A DNA stretch of 43,266 bases, taken from contig CANRMD010000013.1 in assembly GCA_947631645.1 (NCBI GenBank), positions 1 to 43,266 on the forward strand, given 5' to 3'. Of this stretch, positions 16,796 to 25,283 are shown piece after piece; positions within the stretch are counted from its first letter, which is position 1, and the number at the start of each line of letters is the position of its first letter. The stretch comes from Candidatus Gastranaerophilales bacterium. Its GTDB lineage: Bacteria; Cyanobacteriota; Vampirovibrionia; Gastranaerophilales; Gastranaerophilaceae. Under the pieces are notes generated by a model, which saw only the letters and a list, made by a program, of their open reading frames with translations, was not told the origin of the DNA and made no database searches. The translations under genes and the position numbers were made by a program.

Positions 16796-18184
16796 ATGAA
16801 TTTTATACATATGTTTTCAAGTTCAATAATAATGATTTTATTAATCAGTTTATTGATATTGGTTCATGAAATAGGGCATTTATTAGCGGCAAAACTGGTA
16901 GGAATAAGGGTAGATAAATTCGGGTTCGGCTTGCCTGTAGGCCCTACTTTATTTAAGAAAAAAATAGGCGAAACGGAAATATTAATTCACGCATTTTTAC
17001 TCGGCGGTTATGTTTCTTTCCCCGATGATGAAGAAGAATGCGACCTTCCTAAAGATTCACCGTTAAGATACTCAAATAAAACGGTAGGACAAAGAGCTTT
17101 AGTAATTTCCATGGGAGTTATTTTTAACGTAATTTTGGCTTATCTTCTCATATTTTTTACGGGGCTTATTTGGAAGCATCTGCCTGATAATAAATTTGTT
17201 GTGAGATTTGAAAATTTTGCCCCCTCTGCCGTTGAATCTATTCTAAATTCAGGGATACAAAAAGGTGATGTTTTCTATTCAATAAACGGTACAAATATTG
17301 ATTATCCGCTTGCAATAAATAAGTTTTTTACCTTATCAAAAGAATTTGACGGGTTCGCAAAACAAATTATAATTGATAAGAAATTAATTGAACTTAAAGA
17401 ATTAAACCCGCAGTTAAAAGATTTAAGCATTATAAAATCCGGTACAAAAATTAAATTACCCTCATTTCAGGATGAAGAAAAAATAAATCTTACTTTTGAT
17501 AATATAATAGGACTTGAAAAATATAATCCTAAAGAAACCGAATTATCAGCATTCCAAAAAGATTTAAGAAATAAAATTCACTATCAAAATGAATACACTT
17601 TGGAAAATGATGCACAATTAATAGATATAGCAGCAGCAATATCCGATACAAAAAAACCTGTTTATATCAAAATTTTAAGAAATAATGAACAAATTGAACT
17701 GCCCCCCGTATACTCGGATAAAGACGGTAAATTGGGAATTGAACAAAGTTATAGCGAAAAATATACAAAAACAAGTAATTTAAAAGAATTAATACCCGCA
17801 ACATTCCACTATGTAAACTATAATATAGGTTTTATGGTTTATACTTTAGGAAAACTCTTTACGGGCAAAATTCCCGTAAGCGAAATGAACGGTATTATTG
17901 CCATTACAAAGATAGGAACGGAAATTATCGCATATAAAGGTATTTTTCAAGGACTTTTACTTACCGCAATGATTTCTTTAAACCTTGCCTTAATTAATAT
18001 ATTACCCATACCGGCACTTGACGGCGGTCATTTGTTCTTCTTAATTATTGAAAAAATTACGGGTAAACCCGTCAGCAAAAACTTTATTGAAAAAGTAAGC
18101 AATTTCTTTTTCTATCTTTTGATAGCTTTAATGGTATTAATTATATATAATGATATTCATGCATGGATAATAGGTAAAATATAA
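16796..18184 (+). CDS. rseP: RIP metalloprotease RseP (site-2 protease)
   Basis: Intramembrane zinc protease of 462 residues cleaving anti-sigma factors or signal-peptide remnants. Zinc motif HEIGH at residues 24-28 in the first membrane helix (LILVHEIGHLLAAK), second ligand motif NILPIPALDGGH near residue 410, and four hydrophobic segments. The PDZ region between is present but diverged (AVESILNSGIQKGDVFYSINGT) and is followed by a long Lys/Glu-rich insert. AAGAGAG precedes the ATG. Divergent from comF. Confidence 0.93.
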   Translation: MNFIHMFSSSIIMILLISLLILVHEIGHLLAAKLVGIRVDKFGFGLPVGPTLFKKKIGETEILIHAFLLGGYVSFPDDEEECDLPKDSPLRYSNKTVGQRALVISMGVIFNVILAYLLIFFTGLIWKHLPDNKFVVRFENFAPSAVESILNSGIQKGDVFYSINGTNIDYPLAINKFFTLSKEFDGFAKQIIIDKKLIELKELNPQLKDLSIIKSGTKIKLPSFQDEEKINLTFDNIIGLEKYNPKETELSAFQKDLRNKIHYQNEYTLENDAQLIDIAAAISDTKKPVYIKILRNNEQIELPPVYSDKDGKLGIEQSYSEKYTKTSNLKELIPATFHYVNYNIGFMVYTLGKLFTGKIPVSEMNGIIAITKIGTEIIAYKGIFQGLLLTAMISLNLALINILPIPALDGGHLFFLIIEKITGKPVSKNFIEKVSNFFFYLLIALMVLIIYNDIHAWIIGKI

Positions 18185-18187
18185 ATA

Positions 18188-18523
18188 TTATTTTAATTTT
18201 ATAGCTTTTTGAACCACTTTAAGTGCTTCTAAATAACAATATAATTCTTCATTATTTTTCGAGCTGTTAAGAATTTGCAGTGCTTTTACAATTAAAGGAT
18301 TATCATTAATTTGACAATTTTCAAGTTCTAATCCTATTTGTGTAACAGTAATCCCAAGTGCATTAAGCAACTTATTTAGTGTTATATACGAAGGAAAATA
18401 TTTACCATTTTCAATCCGTGATAAATGTTTTTCATCAATTCCTACTTTTTCCGCTAATACTTGCTGAGTATATCCTTTAGATTTTCTTAATTCTTTTAAT
18501 TTTTTCCCAAAGTTGTTATTCAT
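18188..18523 (-). CDS. XRE-family transcriptional regulator
   Basis: 111 residues; residues 5-62 form a Cro/CI-type helix-turn-helix (GKKLKELRKSKGYTQQVLAE ... KHLSRIENGKYFPSYITLNKLL). The C-terminal 40 residues are a helical tail of unknown role. AGAGGTG precedes the ATG. It is convergent with rseP and divergent from the FkbM methyltransferase gene; a near-palindrome sits in its own promoter, so autoregulation, and perhaps control of the methyltransferase, is plausible. Confidence 0.85.
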   Translation of the reverse strand: MNNNFGKKLKELRKSKGYTQQVLAEKVGIDEKHLSRIENGKYFPSYITLNKLLNALGITVTQIGLELENCQINDNPLIVKALQILNSSKNNEELYCYLEALKVVQKAIKLK

Positions 18524-18553
18524 ATCACCTCTTTTTTAATTTTTATTGAAAAC

Positions 18554-18582
18554 AGGTAATACATACACTATGTTTACGTCAA
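18554..18582 (-). promoter_or_regulatory. Promoter/operator candidate of the XRE regulator
   Basis: TTGACG (18582-18577) on the minus strand with a poor -10 near 18559-18554. The spacer holds a near-perfect inverted repeat GTAATACATA...TATGTTTAC (18556-18577, one-base bulge). Confidence 0.4.
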
Positions 18583-18603
18583 GTTTTTACTTCTATTTTA
18601 TTG

Positions 18604-18632
18604 TTGTTATTATCACTTTTTTATGATATAAA
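18604..18632 (+). promoter_or_regulatory. Promoter of the FkbM methyltransferase gene
   Basis: TTGTTA (18604-18609), 17 bases including a TG extension, TATAAA (18627-18632); the ATG is at 18665. Confidence 0.55.
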
Positions 18633-18664
18633 TTAAAAAAAAGTTAGAAAGCTAAGAGAATAAT

Positions 18665-19507
18665 ATGAAAGAAAATGATATTATTGAATTATTTTTACAA
18701 AACAGACTGTCAGAATATAAAAAACACAAAGTTTTTAATATACTAGGAATTAAATTTAAAATACAACCCCGATGCACTAAACATGATACAGATATTTTAA
18801 AGTTAATGTTAGCAAGAATACAAAAAAAATTGGCAATGGTTGATAATATAAGTCGTATCGGGAATATTAAATTTTATGTGCCAAATTATCCTATTGATTC
18901 AATACAAAAGACAATAGTTGAATCCGGAAAATTTTTTGAACAAGATGAATTGGAGCTTATAAAAAAATATTTACCCGCAGATGATGCGGTAATTTTCGAT
19001 GTAGGAGCAAACATAGGCAATCATTCAATATATTGGGCAATATATTGCAATGCAAAAAAAGTTTATTCATTTGAACCTATAGATACAACTTTTAATATAT
19101 TAAAAAAGAATATTGAACTTAACAATTTATCGAATGTTATAATTCCATACAACATTGGTTTGAGTGACAAAAAATGTAACGGATTAGTAACTAATTATAT
19201 TGATTCTAATATTGGAGGTACTAAAATCGAACAAACCAATAATACAAGCGGGATAAAACTTGAAAGACTTGATGATATTAATATTGAAGAAGAAAAAATT
19301 GATTTTATTAAAATAGATGTTGAAGGTCATGAATATTATGCTTTAAAGGGTATGGAAAATACATTAAAAAAATATAAACCTACAATTTTTATAGAAATAT
19401 TCTCTGAAAATTTTAATAAAGTAAAAGCTTTATTAAAAGAATATAAATATGAAGAAATTGAAGCTTTAAATGACGATAATTACATTTTTCAGTATAAAGA
19501 ATCTTAA
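18665..19507 (+). CDS. FkbM family methyltransferase
   Basis: 280 residues. SAM-binding motif I IFDVGANIGNHSIYWA near residue 116, acidic VYSFEPIDTTFNILKKN, and the family's IDFIKIDVEGHEYYALKGM near residue 216, ending PTIFIEIF. FkbM-type enzymes O-methylate small molecules or glycans; no sugar or polyketide genes are nearby, so the substrate is open. The N-terminal 90 residues are Lys-rich and unrecognised. Its codon use is more A/T-biased than in gmk, suggesting it may be an accessory gene. Confidence 0.87.
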   Translation: MKENDIIELFLQNRLSEYKKHKVFNILGIKFKIQPRCTKHDTDILKLMLARIQKKLAMVDNISRIGNIKFYVPNYPIDSIQKTIVESGKFFEQDELELIKKYLPADDAVIFDVGANIGNHSIYWAIYCNAKKVYSFEPIDTTFNILKKNIELNNLSNVIIPYNIGLSDKKCNGLVTNYIDSNIGGTKIEQTNNTSGIKLERLDDINIEEEKIDFIKIDVEGHEYYALKGMENTLKKYKPTIFIEIFSENFNKVKALLKEYKYEEIEALNDDNYIFQYKES

Positions 19508-19536
19508 AAAAAGTAGCATAATAAAAGTAATTCAGT

Positions 19537-19542
19537 TATAAT
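19537..19542 (+). promoter_or_regulatory. -10 candidate for the gmk operon
   Basis: Perfect TATAAT 20 bases before the gmk ATG, GGGAAAGA ribosome-binding site between; no clear -35. Confidence 0.45.
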
Positions 19543-19562
19543 CTTTAAAAACGGGAAAGATT

Positions 19563-20120
19563 ATGACAGGTCGATTATTTATAATAGCAGGCTGCTCGGG
19601 AGTAGGAAAAGGAACTATTTTAAAAATGTTCCTTGAAAAAAATCCTGACGTTAAATTTTCAATATCTGCAACAACCAGAAACCCCCGTGAAGGTGAAAAA
19701 GACGGGGTAAATTATTTCTTTATTTCCGAAGATGAATTTCAAAAAGCGATTGAGAACAAAGAGTTTCTTGAGTGGGCAGAATTCAGCGGGAATTTCTACG
19801 GAACAAAAAAAAGTTTTGTTGAAAAAACTCTTGCCAAAGGTATTGACTTAATTCTTGAAATAGAAGTACAAGGGGCAAAACAGGTTAAAGAGAAAATGCC
19901 CGATGCCGTTTCGATATTTATTATGCCTCCATCTATAGAAGAACTCGAAAAAAGGCTTAGAGGCAGACACACCGAAGATGAAGCAACTATTCAAAAAAGG
20001 TTAAAACAAGTTGAAAGAGAACTTGAAGCAAGTAAAACATTTGATTACATAATAGTTAACGATAACCTTGAAAAAGCTTTAACTCAATTTCAAAATATTT
20101 ATGATGAAAGAAAAGAATAA
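19563..20120 (+). CDS. gmk: Guanylate kinase
   Basis: Phosphorylates GMP to GDP. 185 residues: P-loop GCSGVGKGT (usually GPSGxGK; the Pro is Cys here), SATTRNPREGEKDGVNYFF for GMP binding, FLEWAEFSGNFYGT, EIEVQGAKQV, and lid FIMPPSIEELEKRLRGR. It heads a tight run with coaBC, nif3, an exported protein and rsmD. rpoZ, often between gmk and coaBC in other bacteria, is absent. Confidence 0.97.
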   Translation: MTGRLFIIAGCSGVGKGTILKMFLEKNPDVKFSISATTRNPREGEKDGVNYFFISEDEFQKAIENKEFLEWAEFSGNFYGTKKSFVEKTLAKGIDLILEIEVQGAKQVKEKMPDAVSIFIMPPSIEELEKRLRGRHTEDEATIQKRLKQVERELEASKTFDYIIVNDNLEKALTQFQNIYDERKE

Positions 20121-21304
20121 TGTTTACGGGTAAAACAATTCTTATAGGTATAACAGGAGCTATAGCAGCATATAAAACATGCGAGCTTATCAGAATGTTT
20201 AAAAAACATAACGCAAATGTTAAAGTTGTTGTTACTCCTAATGCACTTAATTTTGTTACAAAAACAACACTTGAAACATTAAGCCAAAATTCCGTAGATA
20301 CAGATTTATTTAATATAAAAGAATATAAACCCGAACACATAGCTCTTGTTGATGAAGCGGATATATTCTTAATAGCACCCATAAGTGCAAACACAATTGC
20401 AAAAATCACCCACGGAATTTGTGATAACCTTTTAACAACTACATTTTGTGCTTTTAAAAAACAAACCGTTATAGCTCCTTGTATGAACACAAATATGTGG
20501 GAAAATCATTCGACTCAAAAAAATCTTAAAACATTAAAAGACCGCGGTATAAAGATTATAGAACCCGAAACGGGTTTTTTAGCGTGCGGAACCGACGGCA
20601 AAGGCAGATTAGCTGACCTTAATATTATTTTTAATACCGTCAAAGATTGCCTTATCCCAGAGCAAATTCTGAAAGGGAAAAAAATTGTTATAACAGCAGG
20701 CGGTACAAAAGAAGATATTGATACCGTAAGGTATATAGGAAATTACAGCTCGGGCAAAATGGGTATTGCTATTGCCGATAACGCATACAAATCAGGTGCT
20801 GATACAGTTTTAATTTCAACAGTTGAAACTAAAAAACAGTACAAAGTTATTAATGTAAAAACGGCAGATGAAATGTATAGTGCCGTAAAACAAGAATTCA
20901 ATTCCGCAGATTCTCTAATAATGGCGGCTGCCGTAAGCGACTACAGAGTTAAAAATAAATCGGAACATAAAATAAAAAAGACAGGAAACTCGCTAACTTT
21001 AGAATTAGTAGAAAATCCTGATATTTTAAAAGAAATGTGCAAAATAAAAAAAGAAAATCAAATAGTTGTAGGTTTTTGTGCCGAAAGTGAAAATTTAATC
21101 GAAAATGCCAAAACAAAAATAGACAATAAAGGTTGTGATTTTATTTGTGCTAATGATATTTCAAAAAAAGATATCGGTTTTGAATCAAATTACAATGAAT
21201 TATATATAATAGATAAAGAACATAATATTATGCATCTTGAAAAAACAAATAAATATACTTTAGCGGAAGAAATTTTGGGAAAAATATATGGAAAAAGTAA
21301 ATAA
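20120..21304 (+). CDS. coaBC: Bifunctional phosphopantothenoylcysteine decarboxylase / phosphopantothenate-cysteine ligase
   Basis: Two consecutive steps of coenzyme A synthesis in one protein of 394 residues. The CoaC flavoprotein is first (GITGAIAAYKTCELIRMFKK, APISANTIAKITHGICDNLL, APCMNTNMWE, ending GFLACGTDGKGRLAD), then CoaB from about residue 185 (KIVITAGGTKEDIDTVRYIG, SSGKMGIAIADNA, AAAVSDYRV). It starts inside the gmk stop (TAATG) and its last 17 bases overlap the next gene. Confidence 0.97.
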   Translation: MFTGKTILIGITGAIAAYKTCELIRMFKKHNANVKVVVTPNALNFVTKTTLETLSQNSVDTDLFNIKEYKPEHIALVDEADIFLIAPISANTIAKITHGICDNLLTTTFCAFKKQTVIAPCMNTNMWENHSTQKNLKTLKDRGIKIIEPETGFLACGTDGKGRLADLNIIFNTVKDCLIPEQILKGKKIVITAGGTKEDIDTVRYIGNYSSGKMGIAIADNAYKSGADTVLISTVETKKQYKVINVKTADEMYSAVKQEFNSADSLIMAAAVSDYRVKNKSEHKIKKTGNSLTLELVENPDILKEMCKIKKENQIVVGFCAESENLIENAKTKIDNKGCDFICANDISKKDIGFESNYNELYIIDKEHNIMHLEKTNKYTLAEEILGKIYGKSK

Positions 21305-22022
21305 AATAATAAAAAAGATAGAAGATTTTGCCCCGTTAACAACAATGCAAAAATGGGATAATTCAGGCTGGCAGATTAATTTGGGAATAGAAAATACAAA
21401 TAAAATTCTTGTAGCACTTGATGTAACACCATCTACAGTTGATGAAGCCATTAAAAAAAAGTGCGATTTAATTATTTCGCATCATCCTGTTTTTTTTAAC
21501 CCGATAAAAACAATTGATTCCCCGTTTATAATAAAAGCGGTTCAAAACAAAATACAAATATATTCCGCACATACAAACCTTGATATTGCTCAAGGCGGAG
21601 TAAGTGAATACTTAGCTGAAAAATGCGGAGTGAAAGATTTAGATACCGCCTTTGAATTTATTAAATATAAACAATATGATAAGGAAAAGAATTTTTCAAA
21701 ACTTATTTCACATTTGAAAACAACATTCAGTTTACCCTCCGTAAGAGTTGTAAACAGTCAAAGAAAAACATATCGTTCAATAGCATTTTGCTCGGGTTCG
21801 GGAGCTGAATATATTCAAGATTTGGAAAAAATCGGTATTGATGTTTTTATAACAGGCGACTTAAAACACCATCAAGCTCTTAATGCAAATAAGATGACTA
21901 TTGTTGATTTAGGTCATTTCCACAGCGAAAAATTTGTTGTTGAAATTTTTCAAAAGTTATTAAAAAATGAAGATGTAGAAATATTTGCGGCGGTCGAAAA
22001 ACCGGCATGGGAGTTGGTATAA
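21288..22022 (+). CDS. Nif3-like dinuclear metal-center protein
   Basis: 244 residues of the NIF3/YbgI family. Metal ligand motifs are IISHHPVFF (about residues 64-72), SAHTNLDIAQGGVSEYLA and, near the C-terminus, GDLKHHQALNA and DLGHFHSEKFVV. It lacks the roughly 100-residue insert of the longer members. The biochemical role of the family is unsettled (some are annotated GTP cyclohydrolase I type 2). Coupled to coaBC by overlap. Confidence 0.92.
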   Translation: MEKVNKIIKKIEDFAPLTTMQKWDNSGWQINLGIENTNKILVALDVTPSTVDEAIKKKCDLIISHHPVFFNPIKTIDSPFIIKAVQNKIQIYSAHTNLDIAQGGVSEYLAEKCGVKDLDTAFEFIKYKQYDKEKNFSKLISHLKTTFSLPSVRVVNSQRKTYRSIAFCSGSGAEYIQDLEKIGIDVFITGDLKHHQALNANKMTIVDLGHFHSEKFVVEIFQKLLKNEDVEIFAAVEKPAWELV

Positions 22023-22543
22023 TGAAAAAGATTTTTTTAACGTTTTTAAGTTTATTACTTATTCAAGGACTCAGTTTTGCTAAAGACACAATTCAGTTTG
22101 AATTCCCAAATCAAGGCTGGCATAAAATCCAGAGCCCTGACGGAGTTGAAGCAAAAAAATGTTATGTACCATATAATCAAAGTGCACAAAATTATACCGA
22201 AATGCTTATTTTTTATGAAAGAGTATTAAAAAATACCGATATTTCGCCCATTGTTATATTACAAAAACAACTGGGAAAAGATAAAAATAACTATCCCGAT
22301 ATTTATCCCGAATACATAAAAAGAGAGATGGATAATGCCATGACAGCTTGGTGCAGTAAAGCAAAAAATACTTGTTCCATTCAAAGAGCTTTTCAGGGTA
22401 AAGAGGGAGTTATAATTACCACATATATAAACAAAGCACCGCATTATTCTCAAAATATTTTTTCACAATGGTCAAATATCTTAGGTCATATAAAAATTTA
22501 TGACCCTCAAACAGACAAAAATACTAACTTAATTGAGTTATAA
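22022..22543 (+). CDS. Exported protein of unknown function
   Basis: 173 residues; signal peptide 1-20 (FLTFLSLLLIQGLSFA). The mature part begins QFEFPNQGWHKIQSPDGVEAKKC and looks like a compact periplasmic domain with three or four Cys. No family recognised. The start is ATG 22022, overlapping the nif3 stop (TAATG) with GGGAG about 8 bases upstream; an in-frame ATG at 22007 lies in nif3. It sits between nif3 and rsmD in the same operon. Confidence 0.72.
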   Translation: MKKIFLTFLSLLLIQGLSFAKDTIQFEFPNQGWHKIQSPDGVEAKKCYVPYNQSAQNYTEMLIFYERVLKNTDISPIVILQKQLGKDKNNYPDIYPEYIKREMDNAMTAWCSKAKNTCSIQRAFQGKEGVIITTYINKAPHYSQNIFSQWSNILGHIKIYDPQTDKNTNLIEL

Positions 22544-22545
22544 AT

Positions 22546-23082
22546 ATGCAAATAACGGGCGGAAAATTTAATTCAAGAAAAGTAAAAACACCTGAATTTG
22601 ACAATATTAAACCTACTCTGTCTAAAACAAGACAAGGAATTTTTAATACTTTGTCTAATATGATGGACTTTGACAAAAAAGTTTTTATAGATATGTTTTC
22701 AGGCAGCGGGATAATGGCTCTTGAAGCAGTATCAAGAGGTTTTCAATCAATTATGTTTGAAAAAGACAGAAAAACAGCACTTGCTATTAAAGAAAGTTTT
22801 TTATATTTTAACTTAACACCTGAAATATATTTTGGTGACTCATTAAAAAACTTATCAAAACTTACAAAAAAGGCTGATGTAATATTTATTGACCCGCCAT
22901 ATGAATCAGATTTATACGAAAAATCTTTAAATCTTATAAAAGATATAAATATAATGAATAAAAACGGAATTATAATACTTGAACACCCTATATATAAACA
23001 GATAAATATTAAAGGCTTTGAATTAATCAAAGCCAAAACATACGGAAATAAACAAATAACCTATCTTAATCTAACGGAATAG
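22546..23082 (+). CDS. rsmD: 16S rRNA (guanine966-N2)-methyltransferase RsmD
   Basis: 178 residues. ITGGKFNSRKVKTP at the N-terminus, PTLSKTRQGIFNTLSN, SAM motif FIDMFSGSGIMALEAVSRG and catalytic FIDPPYES are all as in RsmD, which methylates G966 of 16S rRNA. It follows the exported-protein gene after 2 bases. The last 17 bases overlap the convergent LysM gene. Confidence 0.92.
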   Translation: MQITGGKFNSRKVKTPEFDNIKPTLSKTRQGIFNTLSNMMDFDKKVFIDMFSGSGIMALEAVSRGFQSIMFEKDRKTALAIKESFLYFNLTPEIYFGDSLKNLSKLTKKADVIFIDPPYESDLYEKSLNLIKDINIMNKNGIIILEHPIYKQINIKGFELIKAKTYGNKQITYLNLTE

Positions 23083-23641
23083 TTAATTTTTGTCCGATAG
23101 AAAGCTTACTTGCTGTAGTAAGGTGGTTAACTTGTCTGATTTTTTCTATTTTCTTTTTGTCATACTTTCCGAAGAAACGATTAACAATACTGCTCATAGT
23201 ATCACCTCTTTGAACAATATATGTTTCAACAGCCGGAATAGTTTGCTCTTCTTCAGCCTTAGTTTCGGTAGGTACAACTTTTATTTGTTGAATTTGATTT
23301 TTTCTTGAAATTTTCTTTTCGTATTTAGGCTGTTCAACAGCAACAGAAGTTGTTTCATGTGATGACATATTAGAACTGATACTCATAATTGCATTCATAA
23401 TGAAAACACATAAAGCACCTGCAATAAAACCTGTTAAAAGGTAAACTCCCGGTGACCTTTCTTCCTTAGGATTTGTTATAAAATTTTGCCATAAAAGGTC
23501 AATTTCTTTTTCTTTTGCAGGACGTTTATATGCTTTTGGAGCGTTATCATCTTGCTCCAATTCTTTTTGGTTCTTTATTTCAGACAAATATGCTACCTTC
23601 TCTCCTGATATATTTGACCTATACATAGATGAATTTCTCAT
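23066..23641 (-). CDS. Membrane-anchored LysM-domain protein
   Basis: 191 residues. A cytoplasmic charged N-terminus is followed by one membrane helix (about residues 70-92, LLTGFIAGALCVFIMNAIMS), a Lys/Glu linker and a C-terminal LysM domain (TYIVQRGDTMSSIVNRFFGK ... LSIGQKLTIP) expected to bind peptidoglycan from the periplasmic side. The start is set at ATG 23641, since a TTGACT-N18-TATCAT promoter lies upstream at 23672-23701 and AAGGA precedes this ATG; codons further upstream would be untranscribed. Confidence 0.88.
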   Translation of the reverse strand: MRNSSMYRSNISGEKVAYLSEIKNQKELEQDDNAPKAYKRPAKEKEIDLLWQNFITNPKEERSPGVYLLTGFIAGALCVFIMNAIMSISSNMSSHETTSVAVEQPKYEKKISRKNQIQQIKVVPTETKAEEEQTIPAVETYIVQRGDTMSSIVNRFFGKYDKKKIEKIRQVNHLTTASKLSIGQKLTIPLD

Positions 23642-23671
23642 AATATAACCAATCCTTAACTTAACAAAGAC

Positions 23672-23701
23672 ATGATAGTCTAATAAACATTTTGAAGTCA
23701 A
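23672..23701 (-). promoter_or_regulatory. Promoter of the LysM gene
   Basis: TTGACT (23701-23696), 18 bases, TATCAT (23677-23672) on the minus strand; expected start near 23665, 24 bases before the ATG. Confidence 0.65.
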
Positions 23702-23719
23702 GAAAAAACGTCTTTAAAT

Positions 23720-24001
23720 TTACATTCGCTTTAAATATAATTTTTTAAATATTTTATAAACATATTTTAGCCAAACATAAATCAAAATAGGTAAAACAAT
23801 TAGCACTAAAGGATTATAATTTAATGCTTCTAAAAAATTACCTTTTAAAAGAGCACATACAGCATGCCCCATTCCGCAGCCGGGACAATTTACTCCAAAT
23901 ATAAATTTAAATAGACAAAATTTGTTATCATGAAAATGATAAAACATTAAGATTAAAAGAGGTGATACACAAATTATCACCTCTTCAAAATTTCTATACA
24001 A
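23720..24001 (-). CDS. DUF2752 membrane protein
   Basis: 93 residues with two hydrophobic segments and the family signature NCPGCGMGHAVCALLKGNFLEALNYNPL between them. The function of DUF2752 is unknown. The start overlaps the TM2 gene by 8 bases, so the two small membrane proteins are co-translated, which may mean they work together. Confidence 0.85.
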   Translation of the reverse strand: MYRNFEEVIICVSPLLILMFYHFHDNKFCLFKFIFGVNCPGCGMGHAVCALLKGNFLEALNYNPLVLIVLPILIYVWLKYVYKIFKKLYLKRM

Positions 24002-24281
24002 GGTCTTGACCGTCTTCTGTTTGGAATTTTTTACATAAAATACTGATTAAATCAATTAAAGTCCAAATACCGCAGCCTCCAAGGGTAAATAACTGTACAA
24101 TACCGATTCCTATATATCCGGTATAAAATCTGTGAGCACCTAAACCGCCTAAAAATAAACATAAAAGTAAAGTAATTAACCATTCTCTTTTATTTTTGTT
24201 ACTTTGTTTTACTTCACAACCGCAATGCACACATATTACTGCATTATCATCAATTTCTTTTCCGCAATTTTGACAAAACAT
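23994..24281 (-). CDS. Zinc-ribbon / TM2-domain membrane protein
   Basis: 95 residues. An N-terminal zinc ribbon (CQNCGKEIDDNAVICVHCGCE) is followed by a TM2 domain with two helices joined by the conserved turn (LLCLFLGGLGAHRFYTGYIG, GIVQLFTLGGCGIWTLIDLI). The start is ATG 24281 with GGAG 8 bases upstream; the in-frame TTG at 24308 overlaps the -10 box. Confidence 0.9.
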   Translation of the reverse strand: MFCQNCGKEIDDNAVICVHCGCEVKQSNKNKREWLITLLLCLFLGGLGAHRFYTGYIGIGIVQLFTLGGCGIWTLIDLISILCKKFQTEDGQDLV

Positions 24282-24307
24282 ATTCTTAACTCCATTTTTA
24301 CCCGTCA

Positions 24308-24336
24308 ATTATATCAAATTTGCTTAATATTTTCAA
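24308..24336 (-). promoter_or_regulatory. Promoter of the TM2-DUF2752 operon
   Basis: TTGAAA (24336-24331), 17 bases, perfect TATAAT (24313-24308) on the minus strand. It abuts the terminator of the preceding gene. Confidence 0.72.
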
Positions 24337-24337
24337 T

Positions 24338-24375
24338 AAAAAATATCCGATTAAATAATTAATCGGATATTTTTT
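24338..24375 (-). terminator. Intrinsic terminator after the HEAT-like gene
   Basis: Arms ATATCCGATTA (24343-24353) and TAATCGGATAT (24360-24370), extended by A/T pairs to about 16 base pairs and followed by T residues on the minus strand. Confidence 0.85.
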
Positions 24376-24389
24376 TAAGTAATTCTTTT

Positions 24390-24683
24390 TTATGCAGCTA
24401 CACCATTAATTTCGGTAATTAAATAATTAGCAATCCATTCAAAATCACTGTTGGCTTTTGCGGCTTTTTTAAGGTAGTCAATGGAAGATTCACCGATTCT
24501 TATAAGAACCATAGCAACAATTCCTCTGGTTTTTCCTTTAACAATTTGAAGAGAATCAACTAATGAAGGAACTGCATCTTTTCCTATATTTACTAATTCG
24601 TTTTCAATTTCATTTTTTACGTTATTATCTGCTGTTTCTAATTTATTTAAATATTCGTTAATCGGTAATAATACTGCGTTCAT
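24390..24683 (-). CDS. Small HEAT-repeat-like helical protein
   Basis: 97 residues, all helical, with two HEAT-like units (NELVNIGKDAVPSLVDSLQ and VLIRIGESSIDYLKKAAK). Probably a protein-interaction module; no partner is evident. The start is ATG 24683, since AAGAGG lies 7 bases upstream; the longer in-frame form would begin inside that leader. Tandem TATAAT boxes lie upstream and a strong terminator follows, so it is monocistronic. Confidence 0.65.
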   Translation of the reverse strand: MNAVLLPINEYLNKLETADNNVKNEIENELVNIGKDAVPSLVDSLQIVKGKTRGIVAMVLIRIGESSIDYLKKAAKANSDFEWIANYLITEINGVAA

Positions 24684-24716
24684 CTGTTTGCCTCTTTTAG
24701 TTTTGTTCAACTTCCG

Positions 24717-24727
24717 ATTATATTATA
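24717..24727 (-). promoter_or_regulatory. Tandem -10 boxes before the HEAT-like gene
   Basis: Two overlapping TATAAT on the minus strand (24722-24717 and 24727-24722), no clear -35. Beyond them, to 24961, the sequence is AT-rich; the only structure seen is the dyad TATACC-TT-GGTATA at 24862-24875, a possible operator for the plus-strand gene at 24962. Confidence 0.35.
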
Positions 24728-24961
24728 AAGCAAAAAATTGAATTTCCCGTTTTTTTAATATATTCTTTATATCTGCCTCAAACTTCAATAAAGATAATAC
24801 TTTTCATTTTATTTATTATTTTACTTCTCACAAAAATAGCCCGAATATATAGTTACTATATTATACCTTGGTATATTTAATTCTTTATAAAATAAATTTA
24901 AACTTAATATATCTCTTAGGGATATGGAAGTGTGTAAATTTGTCATTACGGGGTATATAAA

Positions 24962-25270
24962 ATGCTAGTTGAAAAATATATTAACGGATTAAACCAGAGA
25001 AGCCAGTTAGAATTTAAAAATATATCAAAGGATATTATTCCCTGGTTAGAAAAGACAGCCCTGGAAAATAACTGTCTGATTGATAAAAAAGAGTGGAAAA
25101 GTAAATATAACAGCTACGTTATTTATGATTACGAGCCGTTTTGTTCGGACGGTTTTGAAATCAATGTTACTGTTTCTTCTCACGATATAAATTATTTATA
25201 TTTTCTTAAATTTTTATATGATAATAAACTTGATACAATAGAGTATCTCAATAATTGTATAGGTGAATAG
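24962..25270 (+). CDS. Small protein of unknown function
   Basis: 102 residues, no signal peptide, no domain recognised; acidic, with aromatic-rich segments (SYVIYDYEPFCSDGFEINVT). Supported by a continuous ORF with CGGGG before the ATG and by codon use like its neighbours. Promoter not identified. Confidence 0.5.
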   Translation: MLVEKYINGLNQRSQLEFKNISKDIIPWLEKTALENNCLIDKKEWKSKYNSYVIYDYEPFCSDGFEINVTVSSHDINYLYFLKFLYDNKLDTIEYLNNCIGE

Positions 25271-25283
25271 TAAAAAAGTATTA

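Noticed and set aside
24923-24967. 14-codon upstream ORF overlapping the start of the 24962 gene
   Set aside because: Could be a leader peptide, but there is no attenuator structure or codon bias to support it.
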